The notes beneath the pieces are model-generated. The model saw only the letters and a program-made list of their open reading frames with translations. It was not told the DNA's origin and ran no database searches. From Microbispora siamensis (GTDB taxonomy: Bacteria; Actinomycetota; Actinomycetes; Streptosporangiales; Streptosporangiaceae), in contig NZ_BOOF01000040.1 of the NCBI RefSeq assembly GCF_016863095.1, forward strand, positions 1 through 64,000: a stretch of 64,000 nucleotides of DNA, read 5' to 3'. Position numbers and translations under genes: made by a program. Positions 46,568 to 55,179 of the stretch are shown here, piece after piece; position 1 is the stretch's first letter; every line of letters starts with the position of its first letter.

Positions 46568-46741
46568 AGCCCGGTGGCGGGTCCGATCGGCCACGACGTA
46601 CCTGCACGAGCGGGAGGCGCGGCGCGCAACTGGCGGTCTCCAGCCGGAAACCGGTTCCCGTCGGATGCGACGCTTCCGATGAATCCCGAATCGGTCACCC
46701 GGCATCGGAAATGGGTGGGTCCGCCTACCGTTCCGCCGGGG

Positions 46742-47506
46742 TTACTTTCCGTGCGGGTCGGCCGCGTTGAGCGTCGCGACGACCTGGTCGTAGTCGCCGC
46801 GGACCTCGCCGTAGCGGAGGAACTTCACCCGTTCGACCTGGATCTCCTTCGCGTCCGGCTGCGACTCCAGCAGCCCGACGGCCTCCGCGACGAACTCCTC
46901 CAGCGGCATCGCGAACTCGCTGGTCTCCTGGCCGGGCAGCAGCGCGGTGCGCACCGCCGGCGGCACCAGCTCCACGACCTTCACGGACGTGTCCGCGAGC
47001 TGCAGCCGCAGCGACTCGCTGAGCATGTGGATCGCCGCCTTCGAGGCGTTGTAGCTGGGCGTGACCTTGAGCGGCGTGAACGCCAGGCCCGAGGACACGG
47101 TGACGATCGTGGCGTCCGGCCGGGTCTGCAGGTGCTCGACGAACGCGGCGATCAGCCGGATCGGACCGAGCACGTTGGTCGTCACCGTCTCCTCCGCGGA
47201 GGCGAGGAACGACCCGGGCCGGTGCCAGTCCTCGACGCGCATGATGCCGGCCATCGTGACCAGGACGTTGAGGTCCGGGTGCGCGGCCAGCACCTGCTTC
47301 GCGGCGGACTCGATGCTCGCCGGGTCGGTCGTGTCGATCCGTACGGTGCCGATGCCGGGGTGTTCGGCCGCGATCCGCTCCAGCAGGTCGGCCCGCCGGC
47401 CGCCGACGATGACGGTGTTGCCCCGTGCCTGCAGTTCGAGCGCCAGGGCAAGGCCGATGCCGCTGGTGGAGCCGGGGATGAAGACGGTGTTGCCCGAGAT
47501 GTTCAT
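46742..47506 (-). CDS. Short-chain dehydrogenase, DltE-like
   Basis: A 254-residue SDR with PGSTSGIG, the VTVSSG Ser and YNASK Tyr/Lys. The LLPGQETSEFAMPLEEFVAEA tail is typical of DltE/YqjQ-like SDRs. The oxidoreductase substrate is unknown. It is divergent from the XRE regulator at 47619, which may control it. Confidence 0.88.
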   Translation of the reverse strand: MNISGNTVFIPGSTSGIGLALALELQARGNTVIVGGRRADLLERIAAEHPGIGTVRIDTTDPASIESAAKQVLAAHPDLNVLVTMAGIMRVEDWHRPGSFLASAEETVTTNVLGPIRLIAAFVEHLQTRPDATIVTVSSGLAFTPLKVTPSYNASKAAIHMLSESLRLQLADTSVKVVELVPPAVRTALLPGQETSEFAMPLEEFVAEAVGLLESQPDAKEIQVERVKFLRYGEVRGDYDQVVATLNAADPHGK

Positions 47507-47618
47507 GGACCCAGTCTGGGACGGCGGATCCGGCGGTGGCAGAGAGCGCTCATCGGGGGATCGGCGATCCCTGCTTGGCGGGCCGCCGGACCTGCGCACG
47601 GAGCCGATACTCGAAGGC

Positions 47619-48473
47619 ATGGACCGTGATGCGCTCGCCGACTTCCTGCGCCACCGCCGTGAGGCGCTGCGGCCCGAGGACGTCGGGCTCCCGCCCGGTG
47701 CCCGCCGCAGGGCCGCCGGCCTGCGGCGCGAGGAGGTGGCGTCGCTGGCCGCGATGTCCACCGACTACTACACCCGGCTTGAACAGCGGCGCGGCCCCCG
47801 GCCCAGCGAGCAGATGCTCGCGTCCCTCGCCCGCGCGCTGCGGCTGACCACCGACGAACGCGACTACCTGTTCCGGCTGGCCGGGCACAACGCCCCGGCG
47901 CCGGCGTCCGCCGCGACGCACGTCGCCCCCGCGCTGCTGCGGGTTCTCGACCGCCTCGACGACACCCCGGCGCTCATCCTGTCCAACCTGGGCGAGACGC
48001 TGGTGCAGAACCGGATGGCCGCCGCCCTGCTCGGTGACCACTCCGGCTACACCGGGTTCGCCCGCAGCGAGGTCTACCGATGGTTCACCGACCCCGCGGC
48101 GCGCCTGCGGTACCCGGAGCACGACCGCCCCCGGCAGAGCCGTGCTCAGGTCGCGAACCTGCGCGCCGCCTACGGCACGATGGGTCCGCAGTCCCGGGCA
48201 GGCGAGCTCGTCCGGGCGTTGCGGAAGGTGAGCCCCGAATTCGCCGAGCTGTGGGACCGGCAGGAGGTCGCGCGGCGTTTCGAGGACCACAAGACGCTCG
48301 TCCACCCAGAACTCGGCCCGATCGAGGTGGACTGCCAGGTGCTGTTCACCGAGGACCAGTCCCAGGCGCTGCTCGTCCTCACCGCTCCGCCGCACACCGA
48401 GGCCCACGAGAAGCTGCGCCTGCTCGCCGTCCTGGGTCACGAACGTTTCCCGGCCGACGCACCGCCGTCCTGA
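47619..48473 (+). CDS. XRE-family regulator with MmyB-like domain
   Basis: A 284-residue regulator with RRRAAGLRREEVASLAAMS and DYYTRLEQRRGPRPS in the N-terminal helix-turn-helix, and an MmyB-like ligand domain afterwards (NLGETLVQNRMAAALLGD). It resembles the protein at 6580-7434 in layout and length. In many actinomycetes such genes sit back to back with the SDR they regulate, as here with the gene at 46742. Confidence 0.88.
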   Translation: MDRDALADFLRHRREALRPEDVGLPPGARRRAAGLRREEVASLAAMSTDYYTRLEQRRGPRPSEQMLASLARALRLTTDERDYLFRLAGHNAPAPASAATHVAPALLRVLDRLDDTPALILSNLGETLVQNRMAAALLGDHSGYTGFARSEVYRWFTDPAARLRYPEHDRPRQSRAQVANLRAAYGTMGPQSRAGELVRALRKVSPEFAELWDRQEVARRFEDHKTLVHPELGPIEVDCQVLFTEDQSQALLVLTAPPHTEAHEKLRLLAVLGHERFPADAPPS

Positions 48474-48485
48474 GCGCGGTGGGGA

Positions 48486-49142
48486 ATGATTCCTCCCGTG
48501 TACCCCGACGACAGCGTGGCCGCCCGGATCTACCGTGGCCTGCGCGACGGCGACCTCGCCGCCGGTCCGGTGGTGGAGTTCGCCTGCCTGATGGAGGAGG
48601 GTGGCCTGAGCCGACCCCCCGTACGGGAGGTCCTGGAACGCCCGGTGGCGGAGCTGACCGCCGAGGACGTCACCCGCCTCGGACGGGCCCTGCTCGCCGC
48701 GCTGGATTTCCAGCCGGGTTTCGACCTGGCGCCGGAACTGTGGACGGCCCTGGAGACGGCGGTGGACGTCGTCCGGGCCGACCTGCGCGCCTCCGGGATC
48801 GATGGCTCGCTCGAACTCACCGTCCCCGACTGGGACGACAGCGGCTGCGCCCGGGTGGCGTTCCGCGGCTGCCACGGCTCACCCCCCATCTGGCCGCGCA
48901 CCGGCGGCGATCCCGGGCAGGCGCTCGCCGAGATCGCCGACGCCACCCAGGACGCCGTCATGGAGGTCGTCTGGAGCGTCTGGCCCACCTGCCCGGACCA
49001 CGGCCTCGGCCTGCACGCCGAACTGGTACGGGGCGCGGCCGTGTGGCGCTGCATGGGCGCGGGCGCCCACACCGTGGCCGCGATCGGCGAACTGCGCCCG
49101 TCACCGGGACGGCGGCGCCGGCCGCGCGGCCACGGCGGGTGA
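48486..49142 (+). CDS. Hypothetical protein
   Basis: A 218-residue protein of unknown function, 12 bases after the regulator. It opens with IYRGLRDGDLAAGPVVEFA and has a C-terminal region with VWPTCPDHGLGLHAELV that suggests a small alpha/beta fold; Cys and His residues are present but no clear metal motif. The start ATG encodes MIPPVYPDD. It ends in an Arg-rich tail where GC-rich sequence may extend the frame. Confidence 0.65.
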   Translation: MIPPVYPDDSVAARIYRGLRDGDLAAGPVVEFACLMEEGGLSRPPVREVLERPVAELTAEDVTRLGRALLAALDFQPGFDLAPELWTALETAVDVVRADLRASGIDGSLELTVPDWDDSGCARVAFRGCHGSPPIWPRTGGDPGQALAEIADATQDAVMEVVWSVWPTCPDHGLGLHAELVRGAAVWRCMGAGAHTVAAIGELRPSPGRRRRPRGHGG

Positions 49143-49277
49143 GCGACCGCGACGAGGCTCTTGGCCGACATCGGATCGAGGGCTCTGCGCTCGGGTGGCC
49201 CGTGATGTCGTACGCCCGTAACGGGTTTTATCGGCAGTGGGCGCAGCGTTCCCCGCAGAATAAGCGATAGTCGGCTC

Positions 49278-49320
49278 CAGCTTGAGAATTGCATGGATCA
49301 CGGCCCATAGGGGCGCTGAC
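49278..49320. repeat. Short degenerate copy of the att-flanking repeat
   Basis: CAGCTTGAGAATTGCATGG and the following GATCACGGCCCATA resemble the segment next to the tRNA remnant at 51421-51463. The tRNA T-arm is absent. The rest of 49143-49509 shows no gene. Confidence 0.5.
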
Positions 49321-49509
49321 GCGAATGTGAAGCCGCCCCTGACCAGTGTTGTCGGTCGCGGACGTGAGAGGTTGAGTGCGCGTCTTGCAGTACCGGTTGC
49401 AGTAGCCGACGGAAGTGCAGATGGAGACCAAAGAAGCTCAGCCGCCTGTCCGGGATCGTCTGGATCGGTACACTCGGCGCTCTTGTCAAGATCAAAGCAT
49501 GGAGCCGAA

Positions 49510-49824
49510 ATGCCGAAACCCCGCAAGGTCGGTCCTGTCGGGTGCCTTGCTCTCGCCTACTCCGCCCTTGTGCTGGCCCTGGGTGTCTACTCGATAGTGG
49601 TCCTGCTGACGGTTCGGGATCCGATTCTGCTTTCTGGGGTAGCGCTCATCTACCTCACATTCCCCCTCGGCTGGTTGATCTGGCAGGCATGGGACCTGCT
49701 GCCGGTCGAGCTGACGAATCCGATCGTGCTCACCATGCTTCTCATGGGTGCGGGATGGTCCCAGGCATGGTTGGTCTCGCGCCTCCTGCGTCGGCTGGCT
49801 CGTCGGAGCGGATCCGCCTGGTAG
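49510..49824 (+). CDS. Small membrane protein
   Basis: A 104-residue protein with GGAG six bases before the ATG. Three hydrophobic segments are visible (LALAYSALVLALGVYSIVVLL, ILLSGVALIYLTFPLGWLIW split over two helices, PIVLTMLLMGAGWSQAWLV), ending in a basic RLLRRLARRSGSAW tail. Function is unknown. Confidence 0.7.
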   Translation: MPKPRKVGPVGCLALAYSALVLALGVYSIVVLLTVRDPILLSGVALIYLTFPLGWLIWQAWDLLPVELTNPIVLTMLLMGAGWSQAWLVSRLLRRLARRSGSAW

Positions 49825-49848
49825 CGCTTTGTCAGGTCGGGCCGGCCT

Positions 49849-49929
49849 GACCCCGAGCACCTCGCTCATGTCCGGCAGCAACTGGAGTCCTTCGCTGCGG
49901 AGATGTTCGCCTCTACGGGCCGGCAGTGA
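49849..49929 (+). pseudogene. Possible IS701-type transposase fragment
   Basis: HLAHVRQQLESFAAEMFAS resembles the N-terminal helix of actinobacterial IS701-like transposases. It is cut by a stop after 27 codons. The similarity is short, so this is tentative. Confidence 0.35.
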
Positions 49930-50084
49930 CCCGCGGGCGATCAGCCTGGAGCAGGAGCGCCCCCGCCGAGGCATCGAGTTCGTTTATCGCGCTTCGAGTG
50001 CCCCTTGACCGCCAGGCGGTCACTATCGATTGTGTAAGGACGGTCCACTACCTGCTGAGCCGGCCGGGTGGGACAGTGAGCACT

Positions 50085-50465
50085 ATGAACACGGTCCTTA
50101 ATGTCATCTGGTTGATCTTCGCCGGCCTGTGGCTCGCATTAGGCTACGTCGTGGCGGGGATCATCTGCTGCGTCCTCATCGTCACCATCCCGTTCGGCAT
50201 CGCGTCGTTCCGGATCGCGGGCTACGCTCTGTGGCCGTTCGGCCGGACCGTCGCCGACAAGCCGTCCGCCGGCGCGTGGTCGGTGCTCGGCAACGTCATC
50301 TGGCTGCTCGTCGCCGGGATCTGGTTGGCGATCGGGCACATCGCCACCGCGATCCCGCTGTTCATCTCGATCATCGGTATCCCACTGGGGATCGCGAACC
50401 TCAAAATGATCCCGATCTCGCTGATGCCGCTGGGCAAGGACATCGTTCCCGTAAGCCGCGGATAA
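50085..50465 (+). CDS. YccF-domain inner membrane protein
   Basis: A 126-residue protein made of two YccF repeats: NVIWLIFAGLWLALGYVVAG then IPFGIASFRIAGYALWPFG, and again NVIWLLVAGIWLAIGHIATA, then IPLGIANLKMIPISLMPLG. Four or more helices are likely. YccF proteins are of unknown biochemical role. A GTG three codons earlier is another possible start. Confidence 0.9.
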   Translation: MNTVLNVIWLIFAGLWLALGYVVAGIICCVLIVTIPFGIASFRIAGYALWPFGRTVADKPSAGAWSVLGNVIWLLVAGIWLAIGHIATAIPLFISIIGIPLGIANLKMIPISLMPLGKDIVPVSRG

Positions 50466-50831
50466 GTGACCCGCGTGGGTCTTCTCGGAGATCGAGCGCG
50501 TCCCATGCCCGGAACGACCGACCTGCCGAAGCTCCTTGTGTAGTACAGGACGCCGCGCCACCGGCTGTCCTCTGTGGCGGAGCGGCTTCAACACCCGTAG
50601 GCGGTACGGCGTGCTGGTGGATCATGGCCGCCCGGAGTTGTCGCGCCCATCCGGGTCATGAGGTCCTTGGGTCCCGCGTCCGACTCGGCCGCGAGGTGTG
50701 GTGCCGACAGGACGATCACTGAGCCCCCGCGATCCACCTATCTGGCACGGACGCCGGCTCTCGCCTTTCGGTGCCACAGCATGCTCGTACGGGTTTGACG
50801 TTCTCACGCCGACTCCCGGCATGATCGTCAG
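50466..50831. other. Non-coding interval without a recognised gene
   Basis: No reading frame here looks coding in base composition or similarity. The right end carries TTGACG (50795-50800) and CATGAT (50820-50825), a possible leaderless promoter for the next gene. Confidence 0.4.
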
Positions 50832-51347
50832 ATGTTCGACTTCGGGATCAGTGGATATAGGCCCGCATGGTTGAGGGGGAGTTCAGCGGTCGCCGCCGCA
50901 CATGGTCGGAGACTGGCCATGCTGGAAGGGCGGAGGCTGACGCGGGCTCTGTTGGTGTGGGACCTCGACGAGGGTGTTTGGTTCTCCGATGGCCTGGTCC
51001 TGTTGGACTTCGAGGGCGAGCAGGTCGAGATCGTCCACCAGAAATTCGATGAAATCTCGATCACGTGGAACACGGTCGATCTGGCTCGGCCGCTGGATTG
51101 GGCGGGGGAGGGATTCCGGCTGGCATGGCGAGGGGGCATGCCTGACCGTCTGGCGAGATTACAGGGGCAAAGGCTACAGGCTGTGGACCTTCTGACGTGG
51201 ATGGATGAGGACATGGCGCAAGGCATGGTGGCTGTCGGGTTCCTTTTCCCGCATGGCCGGGTGACGATTTACAACGCTCTAGATGAGAACGGCATGGAGT
51301 TCGAAGAGCCTGATCAGCGGTATGCGCGCCAGAGGCTCAGGGCGTAG
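50832..51347 (+). CDS. Hypothetical protein, orphan in the scar zone
   Basis: A 171-residue acidic protein I do not recognise. It has many Trp and alternating beta-strand patterns (LLVWDLDEGVWFSDGLVLLD, ISITWNTVDLARPLDWAG) and no signal or membrane segment. CATGAT ends six bases before the ATG, so translation may be leaderless. Its base composition is less GC-rich than the surrounding chromosome. Small orphan genes flanked by att scars are often cargo of lost elements; an immunity-protein role is only a guess. Confidence 0.65.
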   Translation: MFDFGISGYRPAWLRGSSAVAAAHGRRLAMLEGRRLTRALLVWDLDEGVWFSDGLVLLDFEGEQVEIVHQKFDEISITWNTVDLARPLDWAGEGFRLAWRGGMPDRLARLQGQRLQAVDLLTWMDEDMAQGMVAVGFLFPHGRVTIYNALDENGMEFEEPDQRYARQRLRA

Positions 51348-51389
51348 TGCTCATGATTCACTGGCAAGGCATATCGCCCCCGGAGATTT

Positions 51390-51697
51390 GAGCGGGTGAC
51401 GGGAATCGAACCCGCGCTTTCAGCTTGGGAAACGCATGGATCACGGCCCATACAGGCGATGACCTGGCGTTGGGGTCGTTCATGAGTGACCGTGATTCCC
51501 CCTCGTCACCCTGCCTAATGGCACGCTGATGGCGCGACGATCAAGACTGCGGTGCTGGTCATGGGTGCTCTGTTGGGCTCACGGGTCGGGCGACAATCTG
51601 GAGCTCCAGAACATGGATGTCATCCTCATCGAGGACCTCATACCCCGCCGAGATCCAAATGGCTTTCATAGCGGTGCGCATCGCCTCGACGATTATT
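51390..51697. repeat. Direct repeat copy A with tRNA-Gly(CCC) 3' half (att-like scar)
   Basis: Positions 51390-51432 are the reverse complement of the 3' half of a tRNA-Gly with a CCC anticodon: the T-arm GGTTCGATTCCC and the acceptor CACCCGCT are intact, and similarity stops in the anticodon loop. The next 265 bases match copy C (53491-53801) at most positions. No 5' tRNA half is present, so this is an attachment-site scar, not a tRNA gene. Confidence 0.8.
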
Positions 51698-51699
51698 TC
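51559..51699 (-). pseudogene. C-terminal remnant of a short helical protein (copy A)
   Basis: The minus strand reads EAMRTAMKAIWISAGYEVL and DEDDIHVLELQ before a stop at CATGGG. Stops upstream break the frame. A better-preserved relative is at 53683-54034 in repeat copy C. Confidence 0.55.
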
Positions 51700-51838
51700 T
51701 CTTCCTTATCAGCACGATCACCGGGGGCCGCGGAGTCGGCGTCAAGCTTGGCTGGTGTCTCGGTGGTGGTGTACGGCCTAATTCGAACTGCAACCCTGGC
51801 TGATCTTCGGTTGCTCGTGCAACGGGTACAGTAGCGGC

Positions 51839-52321
51839 ATGCTTGCCCGGATCATACTGGGGATGGCGCTTGCTATCAGCGCGCTAATGATTTCCTCGTG
51901 CGGTTTCTGGCAGACCACGACACGCGTCGACCCCGATCTCGTCGCCGAGATGCGGACGCTGGGTAGGGTTGTGGCGGATACCACCAGCGAATGGTACTGG
52001 GAGGGCGAGCACGATATCTCTGCAATCCTCGTCGTCGATGTCGGCGCTACGGACGCCGGCCGTGCCCTCGACCAAGTCGTCGAACGTCTTAGGTCCCACG
52101 GCTGGAAGCCCAGCACTTCGTCGGTGGGCTTCGTGAGCATGGAGTCGAGCCGATGGCCCGCGACGATCTTCGTTGAACCCTTGCACTCCTCTAATGATCC
52201 GTCGTCCGACGGATTTAACCCCGAGTTGGATGCCTCTAACGCGAGGCTGTTCACCGGGCTGCGGCAGCAGAAGGGTGCGGGCAGGTACGTGGTGCTGACA
52301 GCGGAGCCAAGTTATCGATGA
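51839..52321 (+). CDS. Small lipoprotein, orphan in the scar zone
   Basis: A 160-residue secreted lipoprotein with a hydrophobic signal MLARIILGMALAISALMIS and lipobox ISSC at Cys21. The mature part shows no recognised domain. TACAGT ends six bases before the ATG, which suggests a leaderless message. It lies between scars A and B. Confidence 0.75.
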   Translation: MLARIILGMALAISALMISSCGFWQTTTRVDPDLVAEMRTLGRVVADTTSEWYWEGEHDISAILVVDVGATDAGRALDQVVERLRSHGWKPSTSSVGFVSMESSRWPATIFVEPLHSSNDPSSDGFNPELDASNARLFTGLRQQKGAGRYVVLTAEPSYR

Positions 52322-52361
52322 CTCGGGCGGGGACGTGCTCCCTGACCTGGGACTTCGTGTG

Positions 52362-52525
52362 TGGAGCGGGTGACGGGAATCGATCCCGCGCTGTCAGCTT
52401 GGGGATAGGCTACTGATCTTGCTGTCTTGAGCTGGGAAAATAGGGGTGCAGGTCAGGGAGATCCGAGTGACCGTGAGTTCCCGTGATTCGCCGCTGATCG
52501 CCGTCCGTTCTGGCACGCATCTGGC
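52362..52525. repeat. Direct repeat copy B with tRNA-Gly(CCC) 3' half (att-like scar)
   Basis: Positions 52362-52405 match the tRNA-Gly 3' half including the encoded CCA, with one change in the T-loop. The following 95 bases from GCTGGGAAAAT to TTCTGGCACGCATCTGGC match copy D (55242-55339). It is a different right flank from copies A and C. Confidence 0.75.
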
Positions 52526-52614
52526 CCGCGATCAAGCCGGCGCTCGCGCATGCAGTCCCTGATTCGGGGCTGCTGGCGCCTGGGATGGCTGCGTCAGAGG
52601 GTTACCGTACGGGC

Positions 52615-53430
52615 ATGACGCTGCGGAATCTTCCTGCTGATCTGCCGCCCGGGCGGTTGCTCACTCCTGGTGGTGCGTGGGGCGGCAACGGTGCGTGGAC
52701 TGATGGGCCGGTGTGCTGGGTTTCAGATCAACCGGTTGACGACCTACCGGGCAAGTGGGCTCGACTGCAGGCTGCTTGCGAGCTGACAGGACTGCGCCCT
52801 ATTGCGCTGGAGTACGTCGATGACGAACTGCTTCCTGAACGGCTGAGCGACATCGAGGCCGTGGACGTGGAGAACTACCTCATTGACAGTTGGAAGGCCT
52901 ACTGCGCTTACCGTGAGGCAGCAAGGGTGACGCCCGTGTCCTACGACGAGGTTCCTGAAGGCGTTGAGGTCCCAGACGATCCGGGACCGCCGTACTCAGT
53001 GTGGCCGGGTCTCGCATCGGCCGACCTGCTGCATGCAGATCCCGATCTTGTGGCGTGTGAGGTGGTAGCCACAGAGATCTTCTCCGACCCCGGCTTCGCT
53101 ACTCCGCACGTCGCGCTTGTGCCCGCCCCACGTTCCGCGGACATCCCCGCCCTAATGGGCTGGTACTTCGATGGGCCAAGACCCGCTGCGTTAGCCGCCG
53201 TCCTGCGGTCCTGGGAAGACCGCTTTGGTGTCCGCGTCATCGCGGCTTGTCATGGCGGCTGGAAGGTGTCGGTTGCCGCGCCTCCGACGACCAAGGAGCA
53301 AGCGGAGCATCTGGCCCTTGAGCACCTGTTGGTATGCCCGGATGCCCTCTATCAGGTGGGTGCTTGGACGTTCCCTGAATACGCCGAGCGCATTCTCGGT
53401 TCCCGGATTTGGCATCTCTGGTGGGACTAG
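52615..53430 (+). CDS. DUF4253-domain protein
   Basis: A 271-residue protein. The C-terminal 110 residues match the DUF4253 pattern: a WYFDGP block, DRFGVRVIAACHGGWKVSVA, the helix TKEQAEHLALEHLLVCPD, and a WHLWWD end. The first half is unassigned. TACCGT ends six bases before the ATG, the same spacing as two neighbouring genes, so it is probably leaderless. DUF4253 function is unknown. It is the only gene between scars B and C. Confidence 0.85.
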   Translation: MTLRNLPADLPPGRLLTPGGAWGGNGAWTDGPVCWVSDQPVDDLPGKWARLQAACELTGLRPIALEYVDDELLPERLSDIEAVDVENYLIDSWKAYCAYREAARVTPVSYDEVPEGVEVPDDPGPPYSVWPGLASADLLHADPDLVACEVVATEIFSDPGFATPHVALVPAPRSADIPALMGWYFDGPRPAALAAVLRSWEDRFGVRVIAACHGGWKVSVAAPPTTKEQAEHLALEHLLVCPDALYQVGAWTFPEYAERILGSRIWHLWWD

Positions 53431-53490
53431 CCTCTTGGGCAGTGCCACGTTCGGAGCTGCACCTACGCTCCGATGCCGAGTCTTCGTACG

Positions 53491-53801
53491 TGGAGCGGGT
53501 GACGGGAATCGAACCCGCGCTGTCAGCTTGGGAATTGCATAAATTAGGGCCCGTAGAGTCGCTGACCTGCGTGTGAGACCGGTCATGAGTGACCGTGGTT
53601 GACCCCTCGTCACCCTGCCTAATGGCACGCTAACGGCACGACGATCAAGGCTACGGTGCTGGTCATGCGTGCTCTGTTGGGCTCATGGGTCCGGTGACAA
53701 TCCGGACTCCAGAACATGTTTGTCGTCCTCATCGAGGACCGCATACCCTGCCGAGATCAAGATGGCTCTCATAGCGTTGCGCATCGCCTCGACGATTACT
53801 C
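53491..53801. repeat. Direct repeat copy C with tRNA-Gly(CCC) 3' half (att-like scar)
   Basis: Positions 53491-53534 match the tRNA-Gly 3' half with encoded CCA. The rest aligns with copy A, including TGAGTGACCGTG, CCTGCCTAATGGCACGCT and CATCGCCTCGACGATTA. The repeat runs into the 3' end of the remnant gene at 53683-54034. Confidence 0.8.
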
Positions 53802-54034
53802 CCAGATGTTGCAACGCATGGGCTTGATGGTCAGCGCGTTCGAGGGCCTCTGTCGCTGCTCGGGTGAGCGCCGGTGATGCATTCCACCTGGCGAACCCCT
53901 CCCGCCGCGTCTCCGAATGGATCTATCTCCACGCTGACACCTTCCTCTGGACGCAGCTCGTCAGATGTTCGAATCAGCGTCACGGGTAGGCCAGCAGCGG
54001 TGAGGTCTGGAAACAACGCAGTCGGCGAGCTCAT
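53683..54034 (-). pseudogene. Frameshifted small gene in repeat copy C
   Basis: The first frame (MSSPTALFPDLTAAGLPVTL to AAGGVRQVE) is followed by a second frame with WNASPALTRAATEALERADH and VIVEAMRNAMRAILISAGYA, ending CATGGG. The switch is near 53885. The helical C-terminus is shared with the remnant at 51559-51699. No known family is recognised. Confidence 0.55.
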
Positions 54035-54301
54035 GCCACGCCTTGAGGACCTCGGGGGCTACGCGGTCGGGAAGCTCCACGGCAGGATGTTATGTGCAGG
54101 CGCGCACGCCTCCGCCTCCTGATCACCCCGTTTGCGATCGACCCGCCCGAAGGGGAAGCGGGCCTTGGTCTGCTCGGCTTGTCCGGGTCGATGGCGGGCG
54201 GGGTGACCAGGCCCCCTGCCGCAGCCAGCTACGGCCGGCCGGTTGTGCACCAGGCGTTCGTCCTCAACGCTCACCGGGCAGCAGTCGACAGGAGCTAACG
54301 A

Positions 54302-54973
54302 ATGCACTCTGAACCGCACGAAGGTGCTTCTCCCAGGGTTTGGAGGGAACGGTTGCGCCACGTCTACTGGATCGGCGGCGGGAGTGGAGCCGGAAAATCC
54401 ACCATCGCCCGACGCATCGCCGATCGGTACGGGATGCGTCTGTACGATACCGACGCGGTCATGCGCGACCACGCCCGCTGCATGCCCGTGGAACAAGCTC
54501 CTTACCTGGGCAAGTTCGCTGCCATGGACATGGACGAACGCTGGGTGGCCAGAAGTCCGCGCGAGATGCTCGATACCTTCCACTGGTTCCACGGCGAAGG
54601 ATTCAAGCTGATCGTCGAAGACCTTCTAGCCCTCCCCGCCGACCTGCCGGTGGTCGCCGAGGGATTTCGGCTGCTGCCCGAGCTCGTCCAACCCCTGCTC
54701 GCCGAATTGCGCCATGCCGTGTGGCTGCTGCCGACTCCCCAGTTTCGCCAGGCGGTGTTCGACAGCCGTGGCGGACCGGCATGGGGATTCCTCGCCAAGA
54801 CTGGTGACCCGCAGCGGGCGCTGCAGAACCTGCTCCAGCGCGACGCATTGTTCACCGATCGGCTCAGCAAGCAGACCTGGAATCTGGGCCTCTACGGGCT
54901 CAGGGTGGCTTCCGGGGACACCGAGGAAGATCTCGGACGGCGAGTCTCCGCGGTGTTCGGTCTTGAGGCGTAG
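54302..54973 (+). CDS. P-loop kinase-like protein
   Basis: A 223-residue protein with Walker A GGGSGAGKST near residue 25 and RIADRYGMRLYDTDAVMRDH, the pattern of small-molecule kinases (shikimate/cytidylate kinase fold). AGGAG lies seven bases before the ATG, so the start is firm. The substrate is unknown. It lies between the remnant gene of copy C and a transposase fragment. Confidence 0.8.
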   Translation: MHSEPHEGASPRVWRERLRHVYWIGGGSGAGKSTIARRIADRYGMRLYDTDAVMRDHARCMPVEQAPYLGKFAAMDMDERWVARSPREMLDTFHWFHGEGFKLIVEDLLALPADLPVVAEGFRLLPELVQPLLAELRHAVWLLPTPQFRQAVFDSRGGPAWGFLAKTGDPQRALQNLLQRDALFTDRLSKQTWNLGLYGLRVASGDTEEDLGRRVSAVFGLEA

Positions 54974-54989
54974 GCGGTCGACGCGAGGT

Positions 54990-55179
54990 TCAGCGGCCGA
55001 AGCCCATCGGCATTTCAGTCGATGCCGAGGCCTACAAGCAGCGCAACCTGGTTGAGGGCTGTTTCGGCAAGCTCAAGCAGTGGCGGGCCACCGCCACCCG
55101 CTTCGACAAGCTCGCCAGCCGCTACCTCGCCGGCGTCACCATCGGCTGTCTGATGCTCTGGCTCCGAATGGCATGCTAA
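54990..55179 (+). pseudogene. IS5-family transposase C-terminal fragment
   Basis: YKQRNLVEGCFGKLKQWRA then TRFDKLASRYLAGVTIGCLM and a stop is the classical C-terminus of IS5-type DDE transposases, with the catalytic Glu in the NLVEGCF motif. Everything upstream of about 60 residues is gone. Confidence 0.8.

Noticed and set aside
49228-49431. Small minus-strand frame ending in CGERCAHCR, like a zinc-binding peptide
   Set aside because: It spans a degenerate repeat, has no ribosome site and is not supported by any family.
51390-51432. Possible tRNA gene (also at 52362 and 53491)
   Set aside because: Only the 3' half from the anticodon loop on is present; the D-arm and 5' acceptor strand are absent in all three copies.
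54059-54592. Minus-strand frame with a neat C-terminal end over the kinase start
   Set aside because: It overlaps a well-supported gene, shows no domain and no start signal.
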